A stretch of DNA of 47,432 bases from Synechococcales cyanobacterium S06 (GTDB taxonomy: Bacteria > Cyanobacteriota > Cyanobacteriia > Cyanobacteriales > JAABRE01): the NCBI GenBank assembly GCA_011391125.1, contig JAABRE010000039.1, positions 1-47,432 of the forward strand. Reading direction: 5' to 3'. Below are positions 34,712 through 43,417 of this stretch, piece by piece. Under the pieces are notes generated by a model. The model saw only the letters and a program-made list of their open reading frames with translations, ran no database searches and was not told where the DNA came from. The translations under genes and the position numbers were made by a program. How positions within the stretch are numbered: the stretch's first letter is position 1; each line of letters starts with the position of its first letter.

Positions 34712-36442
34712 TCACGGGTGGTGTAAGCCCATCATGTTGGTATTTGCTTGACCGGGGGCGATCATGGGGTAACAATCTTCATCTTTGGTGACTCTCACTT
34801 CTAGAATTACTGGACCGTTATGGGCCAACATTTCGGCGATCGCCTCGGCTAATTGTTCTCGATGTTCGACTAACATTCCTTTAATGTCGTAAACTTCGGC
34901 TAATTTTGAAAATTTTGGCGATCCTTTTTCTAGGTTAGTGGCCTCATAACGATCGCCATAAAATAGATGTTGCCATTGTCTAACCATTCCTAACCAACCG
35001 TTATTGAGAATCACGATTTTTACTCCCAAGTCATAGTTAGCAATAGTTCCCAACTCCTGCATATTCATCTGAAAACTTCCGTCTCCGCTGATACAGATTA
35101 CTGGATCATTAGGGAAAGCAACTTTGACTCCTACCGCAGCTGGTACTCCATAACCCATAGTACCCAAACCACCACTGGACATCCAATGACGGGGTTTATT
35201 ATTGATAAATTGTGCCGCCCACATTTGGTGTTGGCCAACATCCGTGGTGTAATAGGCCTGGGGACTTTGCTTATAAACTTCAATGATCACTTCTTGGGGG
35301 GACAAACCCGAACTCGGGTGAGGTTGTTCTAAGGGATATTCACCTTTTAACTGTTGTAAATGTTCTCGCCAAGTCCGAGTTTGTTCAAAGTTCAGGTCTG
35401 TTTCTGTTACTTCCTGCAACAATTCCCGTAAAATGGTCTTCACATCGCCGGCGATCGCCACATCAACCTGTCGAGTTTTGCCCATTTCCGCTGGGTCAAT
35501 GTCAATATGAATTACCTTAGCATCGTGGGCAAATAATTTCCCTTGAGTCGCGACCCGATCATCAAATCTGGCCCCTACGGCGATCAACAAATCACATTCA
35601 CCCACGGCAAAATTAGCATAAGCTGTGCCATGCATTCCCAACATTCCTAAAGATAAATGGTTAGACTCGTCAAAACTCCCCTTACCCATTAAAGTAGTAG
35701 TCACCGGAATTTGGAATTTTTCGGCTAGTTGTTTGATTTCTTCTTCGGCATCCGAGGCGATCGCTCCTCCTCCTATATATAACAGGGGTTTTTCGCTGTT
35801 TTTCAGGACATGGATGGCATTTTTCAAGGAATTGTTATCAATGACGAAACTATCATCATAGCCGGGTAACTTAATCGCTCCAGCTTCCACTGGTTGATAA
35901 TCAAACTGTTCAATGCCAACATCTTTAGGGAAATCAATCAAAACCGGTCCTGGTCTTCCCGTACTGGCAATATAAAAAGCTTCGGCTACAATCCTAGCAA
36001 TATCCCTAGCATGGCGTATTTGATAGGAATGTTTGACAATGGGCAAAGTTATGCCAAAAATGTCGATTTCCTGAAAACCGTCGGTCCCTAACAACCCCTT
36101 GGGAACTTGTCCTGTTATCGCAACCATGGGCACAGAATCCATCATGGCCGTAGCTAAACCCGTGACTAAATTAGTCGCACCAGGTCCTGAAGTCGCCAGA
36201 CATACCCCCACCTTACCCGTAGCTCTCGCATAACCATCCGCAGCGTGTGCCGCTCCCTGTTCATGTCTAACTAAAAAATGCTTTAAGTCCCCGGCGGCTT
36301 CCGCCTTGTAGAGTTCATCATAAATGGGCAAATTCGCTCCACCGGGATAACCAAAAATGTGTTGCACACCGTGACGTTTTAAACTATCAATTAAAGCATA
36401 AGCTCCATGTACTTGTTGACTTGCTACACTGGTTGTGAGCAT
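34712..36442 (-). CDS. ilvB: Acetolactate synthase large subunit
   Basis: A 576-residue thiamine-diphosphate enzyme that makes acetolactate or acetohydroxybutyrate for valine, leucine and isoleucine synthesis. The catalytic Glu is E61 in [15 protein letters not shown]. The central FAD-binding domain follows. The TPP motif runs from [12 protein letters not shown] to [10 protein letters not shown] at about 447-480. The length matches the family. AGGAGG precedes the ATG at 36442. No regulatory subunit (ilvN) is adjacent. A repeat piece GCGCTAAAGCGCAACAACGA lies just past its stop. Confidence 0.95.
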   Translation of the reverse strand: MLTTSVASQQVHGAYALIDSLKRHGVQHIFGYPGGANLPIYDELYKAEAAGDLKHFLVRHEQGAAHAADGYARATGKVGVCLATSGPGATNLVTGLATAMMDSVPMVAITGQVPKGLLGTDGFQEIDIFGITLPIVKHSYQIRHARDIARIVAEAFYIASTGRPGPVLIDFPKDVGIEQFDYQPVEAGAIKLPGYDDSFVIDNNSLKNAIHVLKNSEKPLLYIGGGAIASDAEEEIKQLAEKFQIPVTTTLMGKGSFDESNHLSLGMLGMHGTAYANFAVGECDLLIAVGARFDDRVATQGKLFAHDAKVIHIDIDPAEMGKTRQVDVAIAGDVKTILRELLQEVTETDLNFEQTRTWREHLQQLKGEYPLEQPHPSSGLSPQEVIIEVYKQSPQAYYTTDVGQHQMWAAQFINNKPRHWMSSGGLGTMGYGVPAAVGVKVAFPNDPVICISGDGSFQMNMQELGTIANYDLGVKIVILNNGWLGMVRQWQHLFYGDRYEATNLEKGSPKFSKLAEVYDIKGMLVEHREQLAEAIAEMLAHNGPVILEVRVTKDEDCYPMIAPGQANTNMMGLHHP

Positions 36443-36746
36443 TTGTTAACCTCCTTAATTAATGAGCATAATTTTTTTTATATTCCTTAATCTTTGAGCC
36501 GATATTTTTTTTACTCTCGTGTTCTTTTTTAATATACTTTATTTTCTTATTTTTGTGAATTTATTAAAGGTCAGATTTGCGATAATTTAATCTTTTTTTA
36601 ATTATTCAGTCAAGCTAATTTTTTTATTCTATCAGTTTCTTAAAAGTTAATTAATAATCTTTACAATTCTTAGTATAAAAGTAAGCTCTGATTAACAATT
36701 ACCTTTTTGTCATTTCAGTTACCAGTTACCAGTTACCAGTTAACAC

Positions 36747-36772
36747 TAGGGGTTAACGGCCGTTAACCCCTA
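36747..36772. repeat. Perfect 26-bp palindrome
   Basis: TAGGGGTTAACGG followed by its exact reverse complement. It is related to the palindrome at 4588-4615, with the loop-proximal bases covarying (TTAAC against TGAAC), so the symmetry is maintained. Confidence 0.75.
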
Positions 36773-36807
36773 CACCTTTAAGTAGTAGCTTAAAAGGGGG
36801 AGGAAAC

Positions 36808-36972
36808 CTGAAACCTCTTTTTCTCGTTAACGGTGATCAAACAAACTATTTTTTGCTCTTGAAAGGGGAAATTCAAAAAATTTATTCTTTGTTCAATCCT
36901 GGCGATAACTTCTGGGAAAACTTTACGCAGATTTTTGCTCAAAGGTCATTATTAATTGTGATTATAATGTAA
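36808..36972 (+). pseudogene. Possible coding remnant or CTG-started small ORF
   Basis: The frame reads KPLFLVNGDQTNYFLLLKGE, then IQKIYSLFNPGDNFWENFTQ, ending in TAA. Its composition looks like true protein. It has no ATG, GTG or TTG; GGGGGAGG lies 4 bases ahead of a CTG at 36808. I do not recognise the family. It is either the tail of a lost gene or a rare-start small protein. Confidence 0.3.
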
Positions 36973-36999
36973 TTATTTACCTTAATAACTATTATCATA

Positions 37000-38058
37000 A
37001 TGACAATTAATAAGCTTAAAAAGGCGATTATTGGCTGTATTTTGGGGACAACTGTCGGAGATGCAATTGGTCTTCCCTACGAAGGTTTATCGCTGAGAAA
37101 ACAACAAAAATTAACCAAAAATATCCTGAAACATCGCTTAATCTTTAACCATGGAATGGTATCTGACGACACTGAACATACGGTAATAGTAGCACAATCT
37201 TTGTTAGTTTCGGCTGGTAATGAAACCATTTTCACTAAATATTTAGCTTGGCAATTAAGGTTATGGTTGCTTACTTTTCCTGCGGGTATTGGTTTTGCTA
37301 CTTTAAGGGGAATTATTAAATTATGGTTAGGATTTCCACCCCAGAAAAGTGGGGTTTTTTCGGCAGGAAATGGTCCGGCCATGCGTTCAAGCCTAATTGG
37401 TGTTTGTTATGGCAATAATCCCGAAAAAATGCGCAATTTAGTGCGGATTTCCACCAGGATCACCCATACTGATATTAAAGCCGAATATGGCGCTTTAGCC
37501 GTGGCGATCGCCTCCCATTTATCATCGCAAAATATAGAGATAACTCCAGAAAATTACTATCAAAAATTAAGCGAACTTATCCCCGAAGCAAGAGAATTTT
37601 TAACCTTAATTAAACAGTCTTGTAACAGTGCAGAAATAGAGGAAAATAGCGCTGATTTTGCGGCAAAATTGGGTTTACAAAAAGGAATTTCTGGTTATAT
37701 TTATCACACAATTCCTGTAGTAATTCAAATTTGGTTAAGATGTCCAGACAATTACGAAAAAAGCCTTACTGAAATAATCAAATTAGGAGGTGACACCGAC
37801 ACGACTGCCGCAATTTTAGGAGCGATAATTGGTAGTAGAGTAGGTAAAGAAGGTATCCCCACAAACTGGTTAAATAACTTATGGTTATATCCAGTTAATT
37901 TACCTTGGTTAGAAAATTTAGGAGAAAAATTAAGCGAAGTAATTACTAACAATAAGAAGCAAAAATATTTAAGTTTTCCCCTTTATGGAATCTGGATAAG
38001 AAATAGCCTATTTCTAATCATAATAATTGGTCACCTTTGTTACCGTTTAATTTTATAA
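37000..38058 (+). CDS. ADP-ribosylglycohydrolase family protein
   Basis: A 352-residue member of the DraG/ARH family, which removes ADP-ribose from proteins or hydrolyses related compounds. GTTVGDAIGLPYEG opens the fold. The binuclear metal residues are visible as SDDTEH at 55-60 and GGDTDTTAAILGAI near 262-275. The last 25 residues contain a hydrophobic run (LFLIIIIGHLCYRLIL) that could anchor it to a membrane, unusual for the family. The start ATG at 37000 has a weak ribosome site. It stands alone on the plus strand, divergent from ilvB. Confidence 0.85.
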   Translation: MTINKLKKAIIGCILGTTVGDAIGLPYEGLSLRKQQKLTKNILKHRLIFNHGMVSDDTEHTVIVAQSLLVSAGNETIFTKYLAWQLRLWLLTFPAGIGFATLRGIIKLWLGFPPQKSGVFSAGNGPAMRSSLIGVCYGNNPEKMRNLVRISTRITHTDIKAEYGALAVAIASHLSSQNIEITPENYYQKLSELIPEAREFLTLIKQSCNSAEIEENSADFAAKLGLQKGISGYIYHTIPVVIQIWLRCPDNYEKSLTEIIKLGGDTDTTAAILGAIIGSRVGKEGIPTNWLNNLWLYPVNLPWLENLGEKLSEVITNNKKQKYLSFPLYGIWIRNSLFLIIIIGHLCYRLIL

Positions 38059-38724
38059 GAAATCGAGAAATAGGATTTTTATTGCTAGCGAATTAATAAA
38101 TTTGTGATTCTCGAAACCGTGAAGACAACATTTCTACTAGATCGTGAACTCAACGGCGCAATCAACATTTATTTTAACTCCCCGAGTATAGCTGTCCAGA
38201 GACAATATTTCAAAGTTAATCCAGTGTTTTGTAGAAGTTTTAGCGTAATAGCACTTAAAAACAGATAAAATTAGCTAATAACGCCTTTGCGTGAGGAAAG
38301 ACCCAAGTTTATTAAACAAACAGATAACCCCCTTAGCGCCTTAGCGCCTTTGCGTGAGGAAAAAACCAAGTCTATTGAACAAACAGATAACCCCCTTAGC
38401 GCCTTAGCGCCTTTGCGTGAGGAAAAAGCCAAGTCTATTGAACCAACAGATAACTCCTCTAGCTGAAAAAACAAATCTGCAATATTTATTAATAAAAAGT
38501 GAGCTAAATTTAATAAATACTTAACATTTAATTAAGCAACAAATAGATTGTTAAACTTCACAAAAAGATACAGAAATATTTAAGAAAAATAAAGAATAGG
38601 TGTTAACTTTAAATCTCATGCAATAATAAAAGCAAGTCTAAAAAAGAGGAGTCTAAATTAATCAAAACTCGGTAAAACAGGCCTATTGTCTGTGATAAAA
38701 AAATATTTATAGGGATTATATATT
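38059..38724. other. Gene-free region ahead of hoxE with tandem array
   Basis: A 666-bp stretch. The first 200 bp show no gene; array D occupies 38281-38460, and the remaining 260 bp are the AT-rich hoxE leader. I see no clear regulator site. Confidence 0.5.
38281..38460 (+). repeat. Tandem array, 63-bp period, about 2.8 copies (array D)
   Basis: The core TGCGTGAGG recurs at 38288, 38351 and 38414. Units contain AACAGATAACCCCCTTAGCG and CCTTAGCGCCTTTGCG. Same family as arrays A to C, and its last unit degenerates to CTCCTCTAGCTG. Confidence 0.9.
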
Positions 38725-39390
38725 ATGGTAATCAGAAACATTGATCCGGAAGCGCAAAAAAAACAGCTGGAAGAATTAAAAAATCGCAAATTTCAATCTC
38801 GTCAGCAAAGAAGTGAGGCTTTAATTAGTCAAGCAGAAAAAACGACGGCCAAAAAACAAGTAGCAAAAGAGCTTCCCAATGCCGATAAACGCTTTCGTAC
38901 CATCGACATGGTATTGAAAAAAGGAGGCAATAGCCAAGAAGCGTTAATTGAAGTGCTACACAAAGTCCAAGAAACCTTTGGTTTTTTAGATGATGATGTT
39001 TTAACTTACGTCACCCGTCAAATGAAACTGCCCCTCAGTATGGTTTATGGAGTCGCTACATTTTATCATCTGTTCACCTTAAAACCCCAAGGAGAGCATA
39101 ATTGCGTCGTTTGTCTCGGAACGGCTTGTTATGTCAAGGGTGGCGGCAAAATAATTGAAGAATTAGAAAAATATCTGGCCATCAAAGTAGGAGAAACCAC
39201 CGCTAATAATAAGTTATCCCTTTTAAGTGCCCGATGTATCGGTGCTTGTGGGGTTGCTCCAGCTATCACCATTGATGGGAACGTCTCCGGCAAACAAACC
39301 ACCGAGTCAGTTTTATGGGCGATCAAAGAATTGATCAATAGTGGAGCGGCTGACCAAATCAAAGAAAAAGTCGAAGCTTTAACCAGTTAA
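38725..39390 (+). CDS. hoxE: Diaphorase subunit HoxE (NuoE-like, 2Fe-2S)
   Basis: A 221-residue NuoE/thioredoxin-fold subunit. The 2Fe-2S ligands are C130, C135 (CLGTAC), C171 and C175 (CIGACG). It passes electrons between HoxF and other carriers in the bidirectional hydrogenase diaphorase. About 50 charged N-terminal residues (to PNADKRF) exceed the usual HoxE length of roughly 170. The gene is followed 82 bp later by hoxF on the same strand, so the two are likely cotranscribed. GGGATTATATATT precedes the ATG. Confidence 0.9.
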   Translation: MVIRNIDPEAQKKQLEELKNRKFQSRQQRSEALISQAEKTTAKKQVAKELPNADKRFRTIDMVLKKGGNSQEALIEVLHKVQETFGFLDDDVLTYVTRQMKLPLSMVYGVATFYHLFTLKPQGEHNCVVCLGTACYVKGGGKIIEELEKYLAIKVGETTANNKLSLLSARCIGACGVAPAITIDGNVSGKQTTESVLWAIKELINSGAADQIKEKVEALTS

Positions 39391-39472
39391 AAGGTTAGTT
39401 ATTGGGCTGTTTGCCCAATCTGGCCTAACTCGGCGCTTTAGCGCAACAACATATTTGGGAGAATCAGTAATT

Positions 39473-41089
39473 ATGGATTTGCAAGAACTATTAAAAATAG
39501 CCCAACAAGAAGTGGCCAAAGCTAAACCAGTGTGTATTAACTGCTGTGTTGCGGCTGGTTGTCATGCCGCCAATTCAGAACAAATCGTCAAAAATCTCAA
39601 TAAAGCCATCAAAAGTAAGGGATTAGAAGCACAAATCGAAGTGCAGGGAGTCGGCTGTTTAGGGTTATGTGGTAAAGGTCCCCTGATCCAAGTTGACCCA
39701 GATAACCGCATTTATGCGGAAGTTACCCCAGATCAAGCGGAAAGCTTGATCGATGCTTTAACGGGAGGCGAAACTGACGCTCTGACTTTTGATGCTAATC
39801 ATCCCTTTTTTGCCAACCAAGTGCCCATTGTGACGGAAAATAGCGGCCGTATTGATCCCGAAAAGATCGAATCTTACATCGCTGTCGGTGGTTATCAGCA
39901 ACTTTATCAGGTACTTTACCAAATGACTCCCGATGAAGTCATCGAAGAAATAACCATTAGTGGACTGAGGGGAAGAGGGGGAGGAGGTTATCCTACTGGC
40001 CTTAAATGGTCATCAGTGCGCAAAATGCCAGTTGGCCAAAAATACGTTATTTGTAATGCCGATGAAGGAGATCCAGGTGCTTTCATGGACCGCAGTGTGA
40101 TTGAAAGTGACCCCCACCGCATTATTGAAGCCATGGCCATTGCGGGCTATGCCGTGGGTGCCAACCATGGCTATGTTTATGTGAGAGCTGAATATCCGTT
40201 GGCGATCAAACGCTTACAGAAAGCCATCAACGCAGCGAAAAAATTAGGTTTATTAGGTAGTCAAATATTTGAGTCAACGTTTGACTTTAAAATAGACATC
40301 CGCATCGGTGCAGGAGCGTTTGTTTGTGGTGAAGAAACCGCTTTGATTGCCTCCATCGAAGGAAAACGAGGAACACCTCACCCTCGGCCTCCCTATCCCA
40401 ATGAATCAGGGTTGTGGGGGTGTCCGACCTTGGTTAATAATGTGGAAACCTACGCTAATATTCCCGTGATTATTCGCGAAGGTGGCAAGTGGTTCACCAA
40501 TATTGGTACAGAAAACAGCACGGGAACCAAGGTATTTGCCCTCACAGGAAAGTTAAACAACACGGGTTTAATTGAAGTCCCCATGGGGATGACTCTGCGA
40601 ACCATCGTTGAAGACATGGGCGGTGGTGTGGAGGGAGGCCATACCATTAAAGCAGTTCAAACCGGTGGTCCGAGTGGTGGTTGTATCCCAGTTTCCCATT
40701 TAGATACCCCCGTTGATTATCAATCCCTACAAGCTTTAGGCACAATCATGGGTTCAGGAGGTATGATCGTAGTGGATGAAACTACTGATATGGTGGATTT
40801 TGCCAAGTTCTATATGGAATTTTGCCGTGATGAATCCTGTGGCAAGTGTATCCCCTGCCGTGCTGGTACTGTCCAAATGTACGAGCTATTAAGCAAAATT
40901 GCCGCAGGAAGGGGTACAGAAAAGGATTTAGCCCTTTTGGAGACTCTCGCTCCCATGGTTAAGGAAACCAGTCTCTGTGGTCTGGGCCAAAGTGCCCCGA
41001 ATCCGGTGTTAAGCACTTTGCGCTTTTTCAGGGAGGAATATTTGGAAAAGTTACAATCGCTTAATGGAAAAGTCCCTGTTAACAATTGA
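39473..41089 (+). CDS. hoxF: Diaphorase subunit HoxF (NuoF-like, FMN/NADH/4Fe-4S)
   Basis: A 538-residue NADH-oxidising subunit. The N-terminal thioredoxin-like 2Fe-2S domain has Cys at 21, 24, 25, 30 and GVGCLGLCGKGP. The NADH/FMN domain has SGLRGRGGGGYPTGLKW and NADEGDPGAFMDRS. The C-terminal 4Fe-4S site is ESCGKCIPCRAGT with SLCGLGQ. The length fits HoxF. I chose the ATG at 39473 because the preceding TTG adds six residues that the family lacks; GGGAGA lies 12 bases upstream of the ATG. hoxU, hoxY and hoxH do not follow. Confidence 0.92.
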   Translation: MDLQELLKIAQQEVAKAKPVCINCCVAAGCHAANSEQIVKNLNKAIKSKGLEAQIEVQGVGCLGLCGKGPLIQVDPDNRIYAEVTPDQAESLIDALTGGETDALTFDANHPFFANQVPIVTENSGRIDPEKIESYIAVGGYQQLYQVLYQMTPDEVIEEITISGLRGRGGGGYPTGLKWSSVRKMPVGQKYVICNADEGDPGAFMDRSVIESDPHRIIEAMAIAGYAVGANHGYVYVRAEYPLAIKRLQKAINAAKKLGLLGSQIFESTFDFKIDIRIGAGAFVCGEETALIASIEGKRGTPHPRPPYPNESGLWGCPTLVNNVETYANIPVIIREGGKWFTNIGTENSTGTKVFALTGKLNNTGLIEVPMGMTLRTIVEDMGGGVEGGHTIKAVQTGGPSGGCIPVSHLDTPVDYQSLQALGTIMGSGGMIVVDETTDMVDFAKFYMEFCRDESCGKCIPCRAGTVQMYELLSKIAAGRGTEKDLALLETLAPMVKETSLCGLGQSAPNPVLSTLRFFREEYLEKLQSLNGKVPVNN

Positions 41090-41177
41090 CCTAGCTTCGG
41101 TTGGCCGGTTTATCTGGGGAGTTTTCTCACCTAAAGAAGAGCGCAAAGGAGGTTTTTCGCTTTGCTGTTTGATTTCT

Positions 41178-41240
41178 CTGTCTCACGCAGCCCCCCCCCC
41201 TTTTTTTAGGGCCGGCTGCGCAAAGACGCGAAGAAGTGCC
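41178..41240. repeat. Single degenerate array-type unit split by a GC-rich hairpin
   Basis: TCTCACGCA and GCAAAGACGCGAAG, the two halves of the array core, are separated by about 30 bp. The insert begins CAGCC with a C12 tract and a T7 tract, and ends GGCCGGCTG, which pairs with its start. A long C run like this is prone to slippage. The region lies between hoxF and hcp. Confidence 0.6.
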
Positions 41241-41293
41241 CAATGAATGATGGTTTTTAGTTTGTTTCTAATATTTACGAGTGGAGAAATTTT

Positions 41294-42925
41294 ATGTTTT
41301 GTGAACAATGTGAACAGACTGCTAGTGGAGATGGTTGTCATCAATGGGGCGCTTGTGGTAAAAGTCCAGAGGTGAATGCGGTACAGGATTTGTTGGTTTA
41401 TTGTTTGCGTGGCCTCGCTCCTGTGGTTTTGAAGGCTAATGAAGCAGGTATCAATACTCGCGAAGTTGATGTGTTTACCTGTGAATCGCTGTTTGCGACG
41501 ATGACTAATGTCAATTTTGATTCTCAATCCCTTGGTGTTTACATCACGAGGGCGATCGCCTATCGGGAAAATTTAAAACTTCAACTTGCGCCCCAAGAAT
41601 GGCCCGAAATTTCTTGTTTTACTCCTGATGTTAATAATGATTTGAGTGAGCTCGGTGAAGAAATTAGTTTGAAATTTATCTCCCAAGCTGGTGGTAATGT
41701 CGATATTTTTTCCTTGAAACTAACAGTTTTATATGGGGTTAAAGGAGCCGCTTCTTATCAGTTTTTAGCCCATGAATTGGGTCAAGATGATGATGGCTGT
41801 TACCGGTTTTATCAGGAAGCTTTGGCCAGTTTAGATCGCTATGATTTAACTTTAGAGGATTGGGTTAGCTTGGCTTTAAAGGTGGGCGAATTTAATTATA
41901 AAACTCTGGAATTGTTAGATAAAGGCCATACTACTTATTATGGTAATCCTGTTCCTACTCCTGTTCCTTTGAGTGCAAAAGCTGGTAAAGCGATTTTAGT
42001 TTCGGGTCATGACATCAAAATTTTAGCTCAATTATTGGAGCAAACTGTGGGTTTGGGGATTAATATTTATACCCATGGGGAATTACTTCCCGCCCATGGT
42101 TATCCTAAATTAAAAGAAAGTTATCCCCATTTTTACGGTCATTTTGGTACAGCTTGGCAAAACCAAGTTAAGGATTTTGCTAAGTTTCCTGGTCCTATTC
42201 TTGTTACTACTAACTGCTTAATGCCCCCCCATGATAATTATGAGGCTAAGTTATTTGCTATTAGTGCGGTAAGTTATCCAAATATGGTTCATGTGCCGGT
42301 TTTTGATGGTCTTCCTAATTTTAAGTCGCTCATTCAAAAAGCTTTGGAAATGCCCGGTTTTACCGAAGATGGCGAATATCGTCAAGTATTAACGGGCTTT
42401 GCTCATAATGCGGTTTTAAGTGTCGCCGATCAGGTCATTGATGCAGTGAAAGCGGGCAAAATTCGCCACTTTTTCTTAGTCGGTGGTTGTGATGGTGCTA
42501 AACCCGGCCGTAGTTATTATACTGAGTTTGTTGAGAAAGTCCCTCAAGATTGTATCGTCTTAACTTTGGCCTGTGGAAAGTTCCGCTTTTTTGATAAAAA
42601 TTTAGGCGAAATTGGTAATTTACCACGGTTATTAGATGTTGGCCAATGTAATGATGCTTATTCTGCCATTCAGATTGCTTTGGGGTTAGCAAATGCCTTT
42701 AATGTTGGTGTAAATGAGTTACCTTTGTCCATGATTATTTCTTGGTATGAACAAAAGGCGATCGCTGTCCTTTTAACTTTACTTTATTTAGGGATCAAAG
42801 ATATTCGTTTAGGACCAACTTTACCCGCTTTCTTAACACCAAATGTGCTAAATTTCCTTTCCGAAAATTACAATTTGCTACCGATTACGACACCAGATGC
42901 TGATTTGGCTGCCTGTTTAGCTTAA
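41294..42925 (+). CDS. hcp: Hybrid cluster protein (hydroxylamine reductase)
   Basis: A 543-residue Hcp that holds one cubane 4Fe-4S cluster and the hybrid Fe-S-O cluster. It reduces nitric oxide or hydroxylamine. The cubane ligands are C3, C6, C15 and C21 (CEQC, then GCHQWGAC), a class I spacing. Hybrid-cluster residues are seen in HGELLPAHGYP, TTNCLMPP, FFLVGGCDGAKPGR and LACGKFRF. GTGGAGA precedes the ATG. No hcr reductase gene is adjacent; the hoxEF diaphorase upstream is the nearest redox partner. A strong hairpin follows the stop. Confidence 0.94.
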   Translation: MFCEQCEQTASGDGCHQWGACGKSPEVNAVQDLLVYCLRGLAPVVLKANEAGINTREVDVFTCESLFATMTNVNFDSQSLGVYITRAIAYRENLKLQLAPQEWPEISCFTPDVNNDLSELGEEISLKFISQAGGNVDIFSLKLTVLYGVKGAASYQFLAHELGQDDDGCYRFYQEALASLDRYDLTLEDWVSLALKVGEFNYKTLELLDKGHTTYYGNPVPTPVPLSAKAGKAILVSGHDIKILAQLLEQTVGLGINIYTHGELLPAHGYPKLKESYPHFYGHFGTAWQNQVKDFAKFPGPILVTTNCLMPPHDNYEAKLFAISAVSYPNMVHVPVFDGLPNFKSLIQKALEMPGFTEDGEYRQVLTGFAHNAVLSVADQVIDAVKAGKIRHFFLVGGCDGAKPGRSYYTEFVEKVPQDCIVLTLACGKFRFFDKNLGEIGNLPRLLDVGQCNDAYSAIQIALGLANAFNVGVNELPLSMIISWYEQKAIAVLLTLLYLGIKDIRLGPTLPAFLTPNVLNFLSENYNLLPITTPDADLAACLA

Positions 42926-42927
42926 CA

Positions 42928-42968
42928 GTTTAGAAATCCGATTTTTTCAAAAAATCGGATTTCTAAAC
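42928..42968. terminator. Perfect hairpin after hcp
   Basis: A 41-base near-perfect palindrome with a 20-bp stem beginning GTTTAGAAATCCGATTTTTT and a single-base centre, starting three bases past the hcp stop. Its stem core is that of 19238-19268. A terminator, possibly bidirectional. Confidence 0.7.
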
Positions 42969-43113
42969 AATGGTTTTTTAGCTATTTTTAACTAATTAAC
43001 GGCTTCCACAAATAAAAGTTAGTAACTGATAACGGATAACTGATAATGATTGAGTAGAGAAGTTTTTAAGTAAATTTCCTCAAACTATAATTTACTTTTT
43101 TTGAGATTTTTAC

Positions 43114-43417
43114 AGGAAATACTGTTCACTGTGAAAAGCCACCGACTTAAGTCGGTGGTGTGGTTCACTAGGGTAGGTTTTAACCTACCATATCTTTATT
43201 TGACAAATTGACAAGTTGCTGAATTTCATTTAAGATTTTCTTAGCTGCAAACGCGGTGAAAAACCCGCACCAGCTGAATTGTGAAAAAGTAAACCTACAG
43301 TTGTAGGCCCAAGGGGTGTAGGAGTTTGTTGACAGACTCAAAGAAAACGTGGTTGATCCCCGTTTTCGGTTGATAATCGACCAGAATCCCCGTTCTTTTA
43401 AGACGGGGAGATGTCAA
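43114..43417 (+). mobile_element. IS200/IS605-derived element without transposase
   Basis: About 304 nt. TTAC at 43110-43113 lies just upstream of the left hairpin GCCACCGACTTAAGTCGGTGG (about 43139-43160, stem of 10). The right-end hairpin CCCCGTTCTTTTAAGACGGGG (43388-43408) is followed by TCAA at 43414-43417, the right-cleavage tetranucleotide type of this family. The interior contains further stem-loops (CGGTGAAAAACCCGC, CCTACAGTTGTAGG) like the structured RNA at the 3' end of TnpB elements. There is no tnpA or tnpB ORF. Confidence 0.6.

Larger units (their letters stand above)
36443..36999. other. Intergenic region upstream of ilvB, with palindrome and small remnant
   Basis: A 557-bp gap between divergent ilvB and the ADP-ribosylglycohydrolase gene. 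It holds the ilvB leader (T-rich, to about 36700), AGTTACC microrepeats (36716-36742) and a perfect 26-bp palindrome (36747-36772). A plus-strand frame then runs to 36972 and looks like coding sequence. Confidence 0.5.

Noticed and set aside
38271-38474. 67-residue minus-strand frame with a repeated RKGAKALRGLSVC peptide
   Set aside because: It is array D read in frame. The period of 63 bp is a multiple of three, which keeps the frame open by chance.
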